This document shows, piece after piece, positions 34,227 to 42,289 of a stretch of DNA of 64,000 bases. The translations under genes and the position numbers were made by a program. This DNA is from DATFXM01 sp035315885 (GTDB taxonomy: Bacteria > Acidobacteriota > Blastocatellia > UBA7656), in the NCBI GenBank assembly GCA_035315885.1, contig DATFXM010000194.1, positions 124,001 through 188,000 of the forward strand. Reading direction: 5' to 3'. The notes beneath the pieces are model-generated. The model was not told the origin of the DNA and ran no database searches. It worked only from the letters and a program-made list of their open reading frames with translations. The first letter of the stretch is position 1. Each line of letters starts with the position of its first letter.

Positions 34227-35078
34227 CTACCACTCATAGAATCCGTGACCTGACTTCTTCCCAAGCTTTCCTTCTTTTACTTTCGATCTGAGAATTTCCG
34301 GAGCGCGGAACACTTCCGATCCGAGCTCCTTGTAGAGATAGTCGGCAATGCTCAAGCGGATATCGAGGCCAACAAGGTCGGTCAAGCGGAGCGGACCCAT
34401 CGGGTGGTTGTAGCCCAGCACCATGGCCTTGTCGATGTCTTCGGCGCTTGCCACTCCCTGTTCAACCATTCGCATCGCTTCCAACCCGACCGCAACCCCA
34501 AGCCTGCTCGTGGCAAATCCCGGAAAATCTTTGACCGAAATAGCTTCCTTGCCCATCTTCGATGCTACATCGATGACGGACTGCTGGGTCGCCGAAGTCG
34601 TTTCCGGACCCACTACTACTTCCACGAGTTTCATTATGTGTACAGGGTTAAAGAAGTGCATGCCGATCACACGGCCGCGAGTTTTCGCGGCCGAAGCTAT
34701 GGCGGCAATGCTTAACGAAGAAGTGTTGGTCGCAAATATTGTCGAGGTCCCGCAAGTCGACTCAAGCTGCGCCAGTAGTTGCTTTTTCGCTTCCAGCTCC
34801 TCGACTATCGCCTCGATTACCAGATCCGCACCGTAGGTAGCCTCGCGAAGATCCGACGAACATCGCAAGCGCGCCAACGCGTCACGTACCTGCGATTCAG
34901 TAAGCTTTCCCTTCTCGACCCCCTTGGCCAGGTTGTCCTTCATTCTGGCGAGTCCCCGTTCCACCATCTCGCCGGTCACATCCTGCAGGACAACATCGTA
35001 TCCGGCTTGCGCGGCGACTTGCGCGATGCCGTGGCCCATTGTGCCGGCTCCGACTACTGTAATCCGTTGGATGGTCAT
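34227..35078 (-). CDS. 3-Hydroxyacyl/3-hydroxybutyryl-CoA dehydrogenase
   Basis: 283 aa, single-domain-pair type (Hbd/FadB2 length). NAD-binding GAGTMGHGIAQVAAQAGYDV at 10-29. Catalytic HFFNPVHIMKLVEVV with the catalytic His and Asn partner in TSSLSIAAIA. C-terminal dimer domain GFATSRLGVAVGLEAMRMVE and NHPMGPLRLTDLVGLDIRL. Oxidises 3-hydroxyacyl-CoA to 3-ketoacyl-CoA with NAD. Only 18 nt from the crotonase gene. Confidence 0.93.
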   Translation of the reverse strand: MTIQRITVVGAGTMGHGIAQVAAQAGYDVVLQDVTGEMVERGLARMKDNLAKGVEKGKLTESQVRDALARLRCSSDLREATYGADLVIEAIVEELEAKKQLLAQLESTCGTSTIFATNTSSLSIAAIASAAKTRGRVIGMHFFNPVHIMKLVEVVVGPETTSATQQSVIDVASKMGKEAISVKDFPGFATSRLGVAVGLEAMRMVEQGVASAEDIDKAMVLGYNHPMGPLRLTDLVGLDIRLSIADYLYKELGSEVFRAPEILRSKVKEGKLGKKSGHGFYEW

Positions 35079-35118
35079 AACCGATTAGCGATGGTGGTAG
35101 GATTGATCGCCGCTCGCT

Positions 35119-35703
35119 TCAGCGACGGACTACCGTCTTCCAACCTTTGACCAGCAAAGTCGCAAGAGCAACCTTGATCAGGTCAGCCAGCAAGAACGGT
35201 TCAACGCCAACTTGAAATGCGGCCACAGGGTCCTGTGCGGTGACCATCAACAAACGCGCCACACCACTGCAATAGATGACAATGAGACCAAGCAGGAGTC
35301 CGCCGGCGATCCGAACTGACTTTGAGCTCGGTCCGACGGACCAGCCCACAATCATCGCCACGAGCGGATAGCTCATCAGATATCCGCCTGTCGGTCCGAC
35401 GAGCACCGCGAGTCCGGCACCCGGAACCCCCGCGAACACCGGCGCTCCACTCAGACCAAGACCGAGGTAGGCGAGCTGGCTGAGCGCCCCGAGCCACGGG
35501 CCAAGTATGGCTCCTGCGAGCAGCACAGCCAGTGGCTGCATGGTCATGGGCACCGGACTGAACGGTAGGAAAACTTTGAGCCGCGAGGCGGCAGCGGTCA
35601 GTGCGACAAACAAAGCCACTCCGCCAGCCTTCACCAGAGCGCGGTTAAACGCCACCGCGCGTCGATACTCATTGGATACCTTAGTACTGTCGCTCTGCAT
35701 CAA
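35119..35703 (-). CDS. bioY: Biotin transporter substrate-binding subunit BioY
   Basis: 194 aa integral membrane S-component of the ECF vitamin transporters, about six helices. Landmarks: LKVFLPFSPVPMTMQPLAVL (about 42-61), GAILGPWLGALSQLAYLGLG, GAPVFAGVPGAGLAVLVGPT and GYLMSYPLVAMIVGW. No BioM/BioN partners are in the window; it may act alone or with shared ECF modules. It sits inside the acyl-CoA operon, 40 nt before the dehydrogenase gene. Confidence 0.92.
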   Translation of the reverse strand: MMQSDSTKVSNEYRRAVAFNRALVKAGGVALFVALTAAASRLKVFLPFSPVPMTMQPLAVLLAGAILGPWLGALSQLAYLGLGLSGAPVFAGVPGAGLAVLVGPTGGYLMSYPLVAMIVGWSVGPSSKSVRIAGGLLLGLIVIYCSGVARLLMVTAQDPVAAFQVGVEPFLLADLIKVALATLLVKGWKTVVRR

Positions 35704-35714
35704 TCTCCTTGAAG

Positions 35715-35847
35715 TAGTGCTGAGTGCTGAATGCTGAGTGGTGAGTGCCGAGTGCTGAGTGCTGAGTTTGCTTAGCCATTATCTGTGTGCCGCAATAAAT
35801 GAAACTTATTCGCCGCCACGAAGAGCCAACTCAGCACTCAGCACTCA
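35715..35847. repeat. Inverted repeat of TGCTGAG words within the acyl-CoA operon
   Basis: The left arm 35715-35768 holds seven TGCTGAG/TGCCGAG-type words at 7-bp spacing beginning TAGTGCTGAG. The right arm 35829-35847 is AACTCAGCACTCAGCACTCA, which includes the stop codon (35845-35847) of the upstream crotonase gene. About 60 nt of AT-richer loop separates the arms. It occupies the junction crotonase-bioY. Confidence 0.75.
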
Positions 35848-36627
35848 TTCTCCCGTAAACTCCGGACGCCGCTTTTCACGAAATGCTCGAACACCTTCGC
35901 GATGATCCTTGCTCTTGACGAGTATACTTTGCGCGAGCGCTTCGAGCATTCGCCCCGTAGCGAAATCGCTGGTCACCGAATGCCATAACAATCTTTTAGC
36001 CAGCCCAAGCGCTTGCGGAGCCCTCGTCAACAAGTGCTCTGCCAGCTTGCGAGTGTAACTCATCAGCTCGCCATGCGGAACGACTCGATTAATCAATCCG
36101 ATTCTCTCGGCTTCGGCCGCAGTAATCATCTCACCGATGAACACCAGCTCTTTGGCTTTGCCATATCCTATGAGCTTAACCAGCCGTGAGCATCCGCCAG
36201 CACCCGGAATCAACCCGATGTTGTTCTCGCGGAAGCCGAACTTTGCCTCGTCGGAACCAATTCGCAGATCACACGACAACGTTATCTGCAGACCAGCGCC
36301 GGTGCACGGGCCGTTGATCGCGGCGATGACCGGCTTCTCAATCAGCTCCAGCTCGTCGAAGAACTGTGTCAACCGGTGGTTCTCCGCGCGGAATCTGGTG
36401 GTGTTCCAGTCCTGTTCGAAGTACTCGATATCTCCGCCCGCTGAAAACGCGCGACCAGCTCCGGTGAAAATGACTACGCCGATCTCGTCATTTGTCTGCA
36501 GCTCCGAAAACAGCCGCGAAAAGTCGTCGCGCATCTCCTCGTTGATCGCGTTCAGCCGATCAGGTCTGTTCAACGTAACCGTTGCTATGCGATCGGCCAG
36601 TTCGAACTTGACGGTCTTGTATTCCAT
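35845..36627 (-). CDS. Enoyl-CoA hydratase/isomerase-family protein
   Basis: 260 aa crotonase-fold protein. Oxyanion segments FTGAGRAFSAGGDIEYFEQD and INGPCTGAGLQITLSCDLRI. Catalytic-region Glu retained in FGFRENNIGLIPGAGGCSRL and KAKELVFIGEMI, though FREN replaces the common QPE, so substrate differs from the other two crotonases here. PaaG-like isomerase or hydratase activity possible. Starts 15 nt after the ALDH gene. Confidence 0.85.
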   Translation of the reverse strand: MEYKTVKFELADRIATVTLNRPDRLNAINEEMRDDFSRLFSELQTNDEIGVVIFTGAGRAFSAGGDIEYFEQDWNTTRFRAENHRLTQFFDELELIEKPVIAAINGPCTGAGLQITLSCDLRIGSDEAKFGFRENNIGLIPGAGGCSRLVKLIGYGKAKELVFIGEMITAAEAERIGLINRVVPHGELMSYTRKLAEHLLTRAPQALGLAKRLLWHSVTSDFATGRMLEALAQSILVKSKDHREGVRAFREKRRPEFTGE

Positions 36628-36642
36628 TGGCCGCCCTTCGTC

Positions 36643-38079
36643 TTACTTTGTTGAAACAACTACCGATTTGGTCTCGGTGTAGTAGTCGAGCGCTTCGATG
36701 CCGTGCTCTTTGCCAACCCCGCTCTGCTTGAACCCTCCAAACGGCAGCTCGTCATAGATGATCTGGGCCGAGTTGATCCAGGTGTAACCCGCTTCGATTC
36801 TCTCCGCTGCCTTGGTCGCCCGATTTATGTCGTTTGTCCAGATCGAGGACCCGAGACCGAAAATCGAATTGTTGGCCTTCTCGATTGCCTCATCCAGATG
36901 GCCCACTCGGAAGATAGGCAGCGCCGGTCCGAACACTTCTTCGGTCGCAACTCGCGCATCTTCGGGCACGCCATCCAGCAGCGTAGGCTCGTAAAAGTAG
37001 CCGGAATCAAAGTCCTCACCGCGCGGTCGCCGGCCGCCTGCAATCACTCGCGCACCCCGATCAACTGCATCCTGAACCTGCGACTCTATTTCATCTCGCT
37101 GCGACTCGCTGTGAAGCGGGCCCATCAGCACGCCATCGGTCATGCCGTTGCCCACTTTAAGCTTCTTGACTCTCGCTGTAACCCGATCTATAAAATCGTC
37201 GGCTATCGATTCAAAAAGATAAAGGCGTTTGATCGCGAGGCAGGCCTGGCCGCAGTTGAAGAACCGGCCGACCGCCGCCGCCTTGGCCGCTTCGTCCAGA
37301 TCGGCATCGTCGCAAACAATCATCGGGTCCGAGCCCCCCAATTCGAGAGTGACCCTCTTTATAGCGCGAGCGGCAGACGCCATCACGCGTCGACCCACCT
37401 CTGTGGATCCGGTAAAACCGATCTTGCGGACCTTTGGATTTGTGACTATCTCTTCGCCGACAATCGATCCCTGACCGGTCACTACGTTCAGAACCCCGGC
37501 GGGCAAGCCTGCGTCGAGAAACAAAGAAACAACGCGAAGATCAGTCAGCGGTGTCGTCTCGGCCGGTTTGATAACCATCGTGTTCCCTGCCAGCAGGGCC
37601 GGGCCGATCTTGTTGCCCATTAACGAGACCGGGAAATTCCAGGGCACTATCGCACCGACTACGCCAAGTGGACGCTTGATGATCAGTCCGTACTTGCCCG
37701 GATCGATTTGAGGAATATAACCGCCGCGAATGTTCTTTCCGAGCCCGGCGTAGTACTCGATGGTATGAGCAAACCTTCGAATTTCGAGTGTTGCCTCGCG
37801 CAGTGGTTTGCCCTGCTCCTTTGTCAACAGTATCGCAAGCTCTTTTTCGTTCCTGCGGAAGAGATCGACCGCCTTGCGCAAGACATCCGCGCGTCTGGCT
37901 TGAGTCCAATCGCTCCAATCAGCGAACGCCTGATGCGCGACATCGATTGCGTCGCGGGCATCCTCGGCGGTTGCGCGCGGCGCCGTATCCACCGCCTCGC
38001 CGGTAGCGGGATTCATCACTTCGATCAGTTCACCACTTCGCGAGCCGACCCACTCGCCGCCGATAAGCATCTGCGCCAT
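36643..38079 (-). CDS. NAD(P)-dependent aldehyde dehydrogenase (copy 2)
   Basis: 478 aa of the ALDH superfamily. NPATGEAVDTAPRATAEDA near the N-terminus, PWNFPVSLMGNKIGPALLAG (active-site Asn region), the Glu segment VTLELGGSDPMIVCDDADLD, catalytic Cys in FFNCGQACLAIKRLYLFE, and C-terminal EVFGPALPIFRV and LPFGGFKQSGVGKEHG. Looks like the succinate-semialdehyde/betaine-aldehyde group; substrate unproven. Immediately follows a closely similar ALDH gene (22-nt gap), a tandem duplication. Confidence 0.92.
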   Translation of the reverse strand: MAQMLIGGEWVGSRSGELIEVMNPATGEAVDTAPRATAEDARDAIDVAHQAFADWSDWTQARRADVLRKAVDLFRRNEKELAILLTKEQGKPLREATLEIRRFAHTIEYYAGLGKNIRGGYIPQIDPGKYGLIIKRPLGVVGAIVPWNFPVSLMGNKIGPALLAGNTMVIKPAETTPLTDLRVVSLFLDAGLPAGVLNVVTGQGSIVGEEIVTNPKVRKIGFTGSTEVGRRVMASAARAIKRVTLELGGSDPMIVCDDADLDEAAKAAAVGRFFNCGQACLAIKRLYLFESIADDFIDRVTARVKKLKVGNGMTDGVLMGPLHSESQRDEIESQVQDAVDRGARVIAGGRRPRGEDFDSGYFYEPTLLDGVPEDARVATEEVFGPALPIFRVGHLDEAIEKANNSIFGLGSSIWTNDINRATKAAERIEAGYTWINSAQIIYDELPFGGFKQSGVGKEHGIEALDYYTETKSVVVSTK

Positions 38080-38101
38080 TTCTGAGTCTCCGTCTAACCG
38101 T

Positions 38102-39547
38102 TTACCGTGTGATCACTACACCCTTTGGCTCCAGATAATACTCGAGCGCCTCAGGTCCATGTTCGCGGCCGAACCCGCTCGCCTTGACTCCGCCAAAAGG
38201 CAATTCGTCGTACCCATAGTGCAGTGAATTGACCCAGACATTACCAGCCTCGATCCGATCAACCGCGGTCTCGATGTTGTCCAGGTTCTTGGTCCAGATC
38301 GAAGAACCCAAGCCGTAAATCGAGCGATTTGCCTTCTCGATCGCCTCGTCCAGACTCGTCACTCGAAATACTGGAAGCAGCGGACCAAACGTCTCTTCAG
38401 TCACCGCACGAGAATCTTCAGCGACGTTCTCCAGAATTGTGGGCAGATAAAAGTTGCCGCGGGCGTACTGGTCGCCTTCCGGTCTCGCGCCGCCCAATAA
38501 CACTTTGGCACCTCGGTCGATTGCGTCCTTCACCTGATCTTCGATTTCGTCTCGCTGCGCGGCTGTGTGAAGCGGACCCATACGAATCTTCGGCTTCTCC
38601 GGCCGGGTCATGCCGTCTCCGACTTCGTAGCGCGCAACCTTGCTCACGAGGCTTCCGACAAACTCATCATAAACCTTGTCGAAAACAAACAACCTCTTGA
38701 CTGCCAGGCAGGCCTGGCCGGCATTCCAGAACCGTCCGACCATTGCGCCGGTCACTGCCTTCTGAACATCTGCATCGTCGCAAACGATCATGGGGTCCGA
38801 ACCGCCCAGCTCGAGCGTCACGCGCTTGAAGTCGCCGCACGCCACGGAGGCAACGTGCTTACCGGTGGCGGATTCGCCGGTGAACGCGATTCTCCTGACT
38901 TTCGGATTTTGCAGAAGCTCTTCTCCAACGACGCCGCCCGGCCCGGTGACCACGCTGAGCACCCCTTTTGGAAGTCCGGCCTGATTCATCAACTCGATTA
39001 CTCGAATGGTCGTCAGCGGAGTTGTCGAGGCGGGCTTGACGACGATTGTGTTACCGGCGGCAAGCGCTGGTCCAACTTTTGTTCCCATCAGTGTTATTGG
39101 GAAATTCCACGGGACGATTGCGCCGCAGACACCGAGCGGTTTGCGTATCACCATTCCATAAGCGTTCTTTGCCGGCAGAGGCACCTGCGATCCGCGCACT
39201 TTGGAAGCGAGACCCGCATAGAACTCGATGCCGTGATGAAAGTGTTCCATTTCGCCTGCGGCTTCCTGGACCGGTTTGCCCTGCTCGCGGCAAAGCAACT
39301 CGGCGAGGTTCTTGCGTTCGGCGTCCACCAGGGCCGCGGCCTTGAACAGAAGGCGCGCGCGCTCTTCAGCCGGGGTATGCGACCACTCGTCGAAGGCTGC
39401 TTGAGCTGCATCAACTGCGCTCCGCACGTCCTGTTCATTTCCTTTCGGGACGGTATCAACGACCTCGCCCGTCGCCGGATTCCTGACTTCATAGGTTTGG
39501 CCGGTCACCGAATCCGCCCCTTCACCTGCAATGAACATCTTCGCCAT
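38102..39547 (-). CDS. NAD(P)-dependent aldehyde dehydrogenase (copy 1)
   Basis: 481 aa, ALDH superfamily, the same architecture as the adjacent copy: PWNFPITLMGTKVGPALAAG, VTLELGGSDPMIVCDDADVQ, catalytic Cys in RFWNAGQACLAVKRLFVFDK, and EETFGPLLPVFRVTSLDEAI. The two proteins share long motifs and length and probably arose by duplication, but differ in the helix after the Cys region and in loop lengths (this copy has an RPEKPKIRMG insertion). An acyl/semialdehyde oxidation role beside the crotonases is likely. Confidence 0.92.
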   Translation of the reverse strand: MAKMFIAGEGADSVTGQTYEVRNPATGEVVDTVPKGNEQDVRSAVDAAQAAFDEWSHTPAEERARLLFKAAALVDAERKNLAELLCREQGKPVQEAAGEMEHFHHGIEFYAGLASKVRGSQVPLPAKNAYGMVIRKPLGVCGAIVPWNFPITLMGTKVGPALAAGNTIVVKPASTTPLTTIRVIELMNQAGLPKGVLSVVTGPGGVVGEELLQNPKVRRIAFTGESATGKHVASVACGDFKRVTLELGGSDPMIVCDDADVQKAVTGAMVGRFWNAGQACLAVKRLFVFDKVYDEFVGSLVSKVARYEVGDGMTRPEKPKIRMGPLHTAAQRDEIEDQVKDAIDRGAKVLLGGARPEGDQYARGNFYLPTILENVAEDSRAVTEETFGPLLPVFRVTSLDEAIEKANRSIYGLGSSIWTKNLDNIETAVDRIEAGNVWVNSLHYGYDELPFGGVKASGFGREHGPEALEYYLEPKGVVITR

Positions 39548-39564
39548 CGTACTCTCCTTCTTTG

Positions 39565-39680
39565 TAGTGCTGACTGCTGAGTCCTGAGTGCTGAGTCTGG
39601 ATCTCGATGCTTTCTATGAAAGATTTCTTGGAACCAAGTCCACGAACGCCTGAGTTCGTGCGGCGCAGCACTCAGCACTT
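39565..39680. repeat. Inverted repeat of TGCTGAG words within the acyl-CoA operon
   Basis: The left arm 39565-39598 starts TAGTGCTGACTGCTGAG and continues with TCCTGAGTGCTGAG. The right arm 39664-39680 is CGCAGCACTCAGCACTT and abuts the stop of the upstream crotonase gene (39680-39682). Loop about 65 nt. It occupies the junction crotonase-ALDH, as at 35715-35847. Confidence 0.7.
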
Positions 39681-40483
39681 TATCTCCCCTTAAACTGTGC
39701 CTGACGTTTCTTCGAATAAGCTTCCAGGCCTTCCTTAGCATCTTCGCTTTCAAAAAGCTGCTGTAGCAACTCTCGCTCGAGTCCGAGCGCTTCGGCAATT
39801 GGTAACTCGTAGCCTGTCTGCACCGACCTCTTGATCAGACCGACCGCATGGCTCGCCTTCGCTGGAGCTACAAACTGCCGGGCGTATTCCTTCACCTTGC
39901 CCATAAAGTCTTCATCGTCGAAGACCTGATTCACAAGCCCAATACTCAATGCCTCATCTACCGAAATTGTCCGGCCCGTCGCCAGCAATTCCATGGCCCT
40001 CGCCTTGCCGATTACTCTAGGCAAACGCTGCGTGCCACCCATCCCCGGAAGCAGACCCAGATTTATCTCCGGAAGGCCGAGCATTCCCGGACCGCGCTTC
40101 GCAATGCGAATGTCGCACGCAAGCGCAATCTCAAGACCTCCACCCACCGCGTGACCATTCAGCGCGGCAATCACCAGCTTGTGCGTGTTCTCGATTCTCA
40201 ACAGGACTTCGTTGCCGTGCAGACTGAAGTAGTAACGAAACTGCGACGTCGCGCTGTTCAGCATTTTGATGTTGGCGCCCGCGCAGAAGAACTTTTCGCC
40301 TGCGCCGGTCATCACTATCACGTGGACGTCTTCGTCCAGCCGGGCCTCGAGTATCGCGTCATCAAGGTCCCGCATCATTTCATGCGTGTAGGTATTGGCC
40401 GGCGGATCGTTCAGCTCGATCAACGCGATTCCATCCTCAGCGCTGTAGTTGATCAGCCGGTTTGCCATTGCTTCTCTCGACAT
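39680..40483 (-). CDS. Enoyl-CoA hydratase/isomerase-family protein
   Basis: 267 aa crotonase-fold enzyme. Oxyanion segments MTGAGEKFFCAGANIKMLNS and LNGHAVGGGLEIALACDIRI. Both catalytic Glu present (LGLPEINLGLLPGMGGTQRL, KARAMELLATG). It is the first structural gene after the TetR gene (27-nt gap). Probably a hydratase acting on the acyl-CoA degraded by the operon. Confidence 0.9.
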   Translation of the reverse strand: MSREAMANRLINYSAEDGIALIELNDPPANTYTHEMMRDLDDAILEARLDEDVHVIVMTGAGEKFFCAGANIKMLNSATSQFRYYFSLHGNEVLLRIENTHKLVIAALNGHAVGGGLEIALACDIRIAKRGPGMLGLPEINLGLLPGMGGTQRLPRVIGKARAMELLATGRTISVDEALSIGLVNQVFDDEDFMGKVKEYARQFVAPAKASHAVGLIKRSVQTGYELPIAEALGLERELLQQLFESEDAKEGLEAYSKKRQAQFKGR

Positions 40484-40510
40484 AAGCTCTCTCCCAAATG
40501 CATTAGTCCA

Positions 40511-41176
40511 TCATTGCTGCCAGATCGTCGCGGGACGCTCGAGATGAGATCGATCAGAAGCGGTCCGCTCGGCCTCGATCGATTTATCGCCGAGAAACCC
40601 CGACAAGAAAATCCGAGTAATGTTCTGCGCCAGACCTCGCACGTCGACGTCCTTCCTTGGGTCGTACCAGTTGTAGATCCAGTTCATCATCCCAAACAGC
40701 GAAAAAGACGCCACGCGAATATCCACGTCTCTAATGCGGTGCTCGCGGGCAGTCTCGTCCAGCAGATTCATCACCAGGTCGACATATTGGCGTTTCTTGG
40801 CGTTCACTTTGCGGAAGAGGTCTCCCGAAATCGAGTTTGCTTCGTGAGACAGCACCTTCATTTCGTTCATATTGTGAACGAAGTAGTTCAGATGGTTTTC
40901 GATCAACAGGCTGAGGCGAGTAATCGGATCCCGGACATCTGCGATCAGTTTTCGACAGTCTTCGACGACAGTGGTGAAGCAGTAGTCCTGGATCAGAAAT
41001 AGGAGTTCGTCTTTGCTTTTGAAATAGTAGTAGAGCCCTGAGAGACTCATGTCGGTAGCGCGTGCAATATCGCGGATGCTGGTCGAGTGGTAGCCTTTTT
41101 CGGCGAATATAGCAGCCGAGGTCTTGAGCACGTGAAGGAGCTTCTGATCATAGCGTGATGGGGCTTCAGCTCGCAT
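40511..41176 (-). CDS. TetR-family regulator of the acyl-CoA operon
   Basis: 221 aa from ATG 41176 (MRAEAPSRYDQKLLHVLKTS); a longer reading would run through the operator. N-terminal helix-turn-helix STSIRDIARATDMSLSGLYY with FKSKDELLF is typical of TetR. The C-terminal ligand domain ends FLGDKSIEAERTAS, resembling the fatty-acid-responsive TetR_C group (FadR/PsrA-like). It heads the operon, with a perfect 16-bp palindrome 26 nt before its start, so autorepression relieved by an acyl-CoA is the expected scheme. Confidence 0.9.
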   Translation of the reverse strand: MRAEAPSRYDQKLLHVLKTSAAIFAEKGYHSTSIRDIARATDMSLSGLYYYFKSKDELLFLIQDYCFTTVVEDCRKLIADVRDPITRLSLLIENHLNYFVHNMNEMKVLSHEANSISGDLFRKVNAKKRQYVDLVMNLLDETAREHRIRDVDIRVASFSLFGMMNWIYNWYDPRKDVDVRGLAQNITRIFLSGFLGDKSIEAERTASDRSHLERPATIWQQ

Positions 41177-41202
41177 AGGTGCACAGGCACGAAACAAACA
41201 TT

Positions 41203-41218
41203 TCGAACAAGTGTTCGA
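41203..41218. promoter_or_regulatory. Perfect palindromic operator upstream of the TetR gene
   Basis: TCGAACAAGTGTTCGA, a 7+2+7 perfect inverted repeat, 26 nt upstream of the TetR start on the minus strand. Size and position fit a TetR-dimer operator controlling the whole operon. It also matches the LexA box described for actinobacteria and Bacillus-type bacteria (CGAAC-4-GTTCG), so LexA is an alternative binder. Confidence 0.7.
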
Positions 41219-41304
41219 TGATACGGTTGCCACGACAGGTTAGTCAAGGATCGCCCCTTAACCCAACTCTTGCGTCCCGACGCACCGACCACTTTTTGTC
41301 GTCT

Positions 41305-41568
41305 CTATCGAGGCAAGGCCGACGCCAGGGTGTGGAACTGAAGGATGGCTTCATAGGCTCCTAGACCGATGCCATTGGCCAACTGGTCCAACTCAATCAT
41401 GTTGTGCGCCAGGAAGATCAGCACCGACCCGTCGTTCAGATCGGCCTGCCACCAGCCACCGAAGGCGCCTGGCCAACCTACCGCGCCAATGCCGCCTCCG
41501 CACAGCGTCGGTCCAGCCTTCTCGGGATCCAACACTACCGCGAACCCGTGACCCGCGGCGAAGACCTG
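41305..41568 (-). pseudogene. C-terminal fragment of a serine hydrolase (beta-lactamase family)
   Basis: About 88 codons of the C-terminal end of a class C-like beta-lactamase/serine hydrolase (HGFAVVLDPEKAGPTLCGGG, WPGAFGGWWQADLNDGSVLI). The catalytic SxxK and YxN motifs lie in the missing N-terminal part, which is cut off at an IS3 end at 41568/41569. The frame continues into the IS end, so no authentic start exists. Non-functional remnant. Confidence 0.75.
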
Positions 41569-41755
41569 AGCTTCCCCCCAAAAACTGAACAGGACCTTAA
41601 GGTGATAAAATCGCTGCCGGAACGCGGAGGAAACAGATGCCAAGGCAGCGAAGGAACTTCACCGCCGAGTTTAAGACTAAGGTCGTTCTGGAAGCAATAA
41701 AGGGTCAGCGAATGCTCCACCAGATTGCGCAGCACTATTCGATTCATCCTGACCC
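41569..41755 (+). mobile_element. Remnant of an IS3-family element (left end plus start of orfA)
   Basis: The first 74 bp (41569-41642) include the C6A5CTG-type end sequence and the orfA ribosome site GGAGG, and recur inverted at 44499-44572 (72 of 74 identical). They are followed by the first ~38 codons of orfA. The element breaks off near 41750 at the junction with an IS110 remnant. No right end or orfB present. Confidence 0.75.
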
Positions 41756-41774
41756 GAGTGATGAATCGCATTAA
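41637..41774 (+). pseudogene. Truncated IS3-family orfA (transposase helix-turn-helix part)
   Basis: MPRQRRNFTAEFKTKVVLEA and IKGQRMLHQIAQHYSIHP are the HTH of IS3/IS911-type OrfA. After residue 38 the frame enters foreign sequence and stops (45 codons). Cannot encode a working transposase. Confidence 0.8.
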
Positions 41775-42253
41775 GGCGATCTTCAGGTCCCGAGCGATTG
41801 CTTGTGCGGGCAGAGATGTCTACTGCACGCGCAACCGTGAGCAATGGCTTGGCAAGCTGACTGCGCCAGGCGTTCGAGCGCGCACCGAGTTTCTCTACAA
41901 GGAACTGGATCATCTTCGCCTGCTCCGCCGCGACGCAAAGAACGCAATGTTGAGAGAAAGCTGGGCGGCACCCGGCTTTCAAAATCCTTGAACGAGTGCC
42001 GGTGCTGGGACCGATCCGCGTGTCGCAGATCATCGGTAGTGTCGGATTACCTTTTCGCTTTCGCACCATGCGCCAGTTCTGGAGTTACTGCGGGCTGGCA
42101 GTGGTCACTCGTTCGTCGGACGATAATCGCTTCAATGACGGGCGTCTTGAACGCACGAAGAAGAGTGTTGCTACCCGCGGCCTGAACCACAACGCCGACG
42201 AGTTGACGAGCAAGCGCCTGCCGCTCAATGATTTCGTCGGCCTAGTCGAGTAG
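41745..42253 (+). pseudogene. IS110-family transposase remnant, C-terminal part with frameshift
   Basis: Starting RVMNRIKAIFRSRAIACAG, followed by ARTEFLYKELDHLRLLRRDA, these are the middle segments of IS110/IS116 transposases. The frame shifts near 41960 (a single-base change) and continues in another frame as HPAFKILERVPVLGPIRVSQ and QFWSYCGLAVVTRSS, the transposase_20 domain. The N-terminal DEDD catalytic domain is missing. Confidence 0.8.
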
Positions 42254-42289
42254 ATCGTCGCACGAGCACGAGAAAGGAGTCATCCAGCA

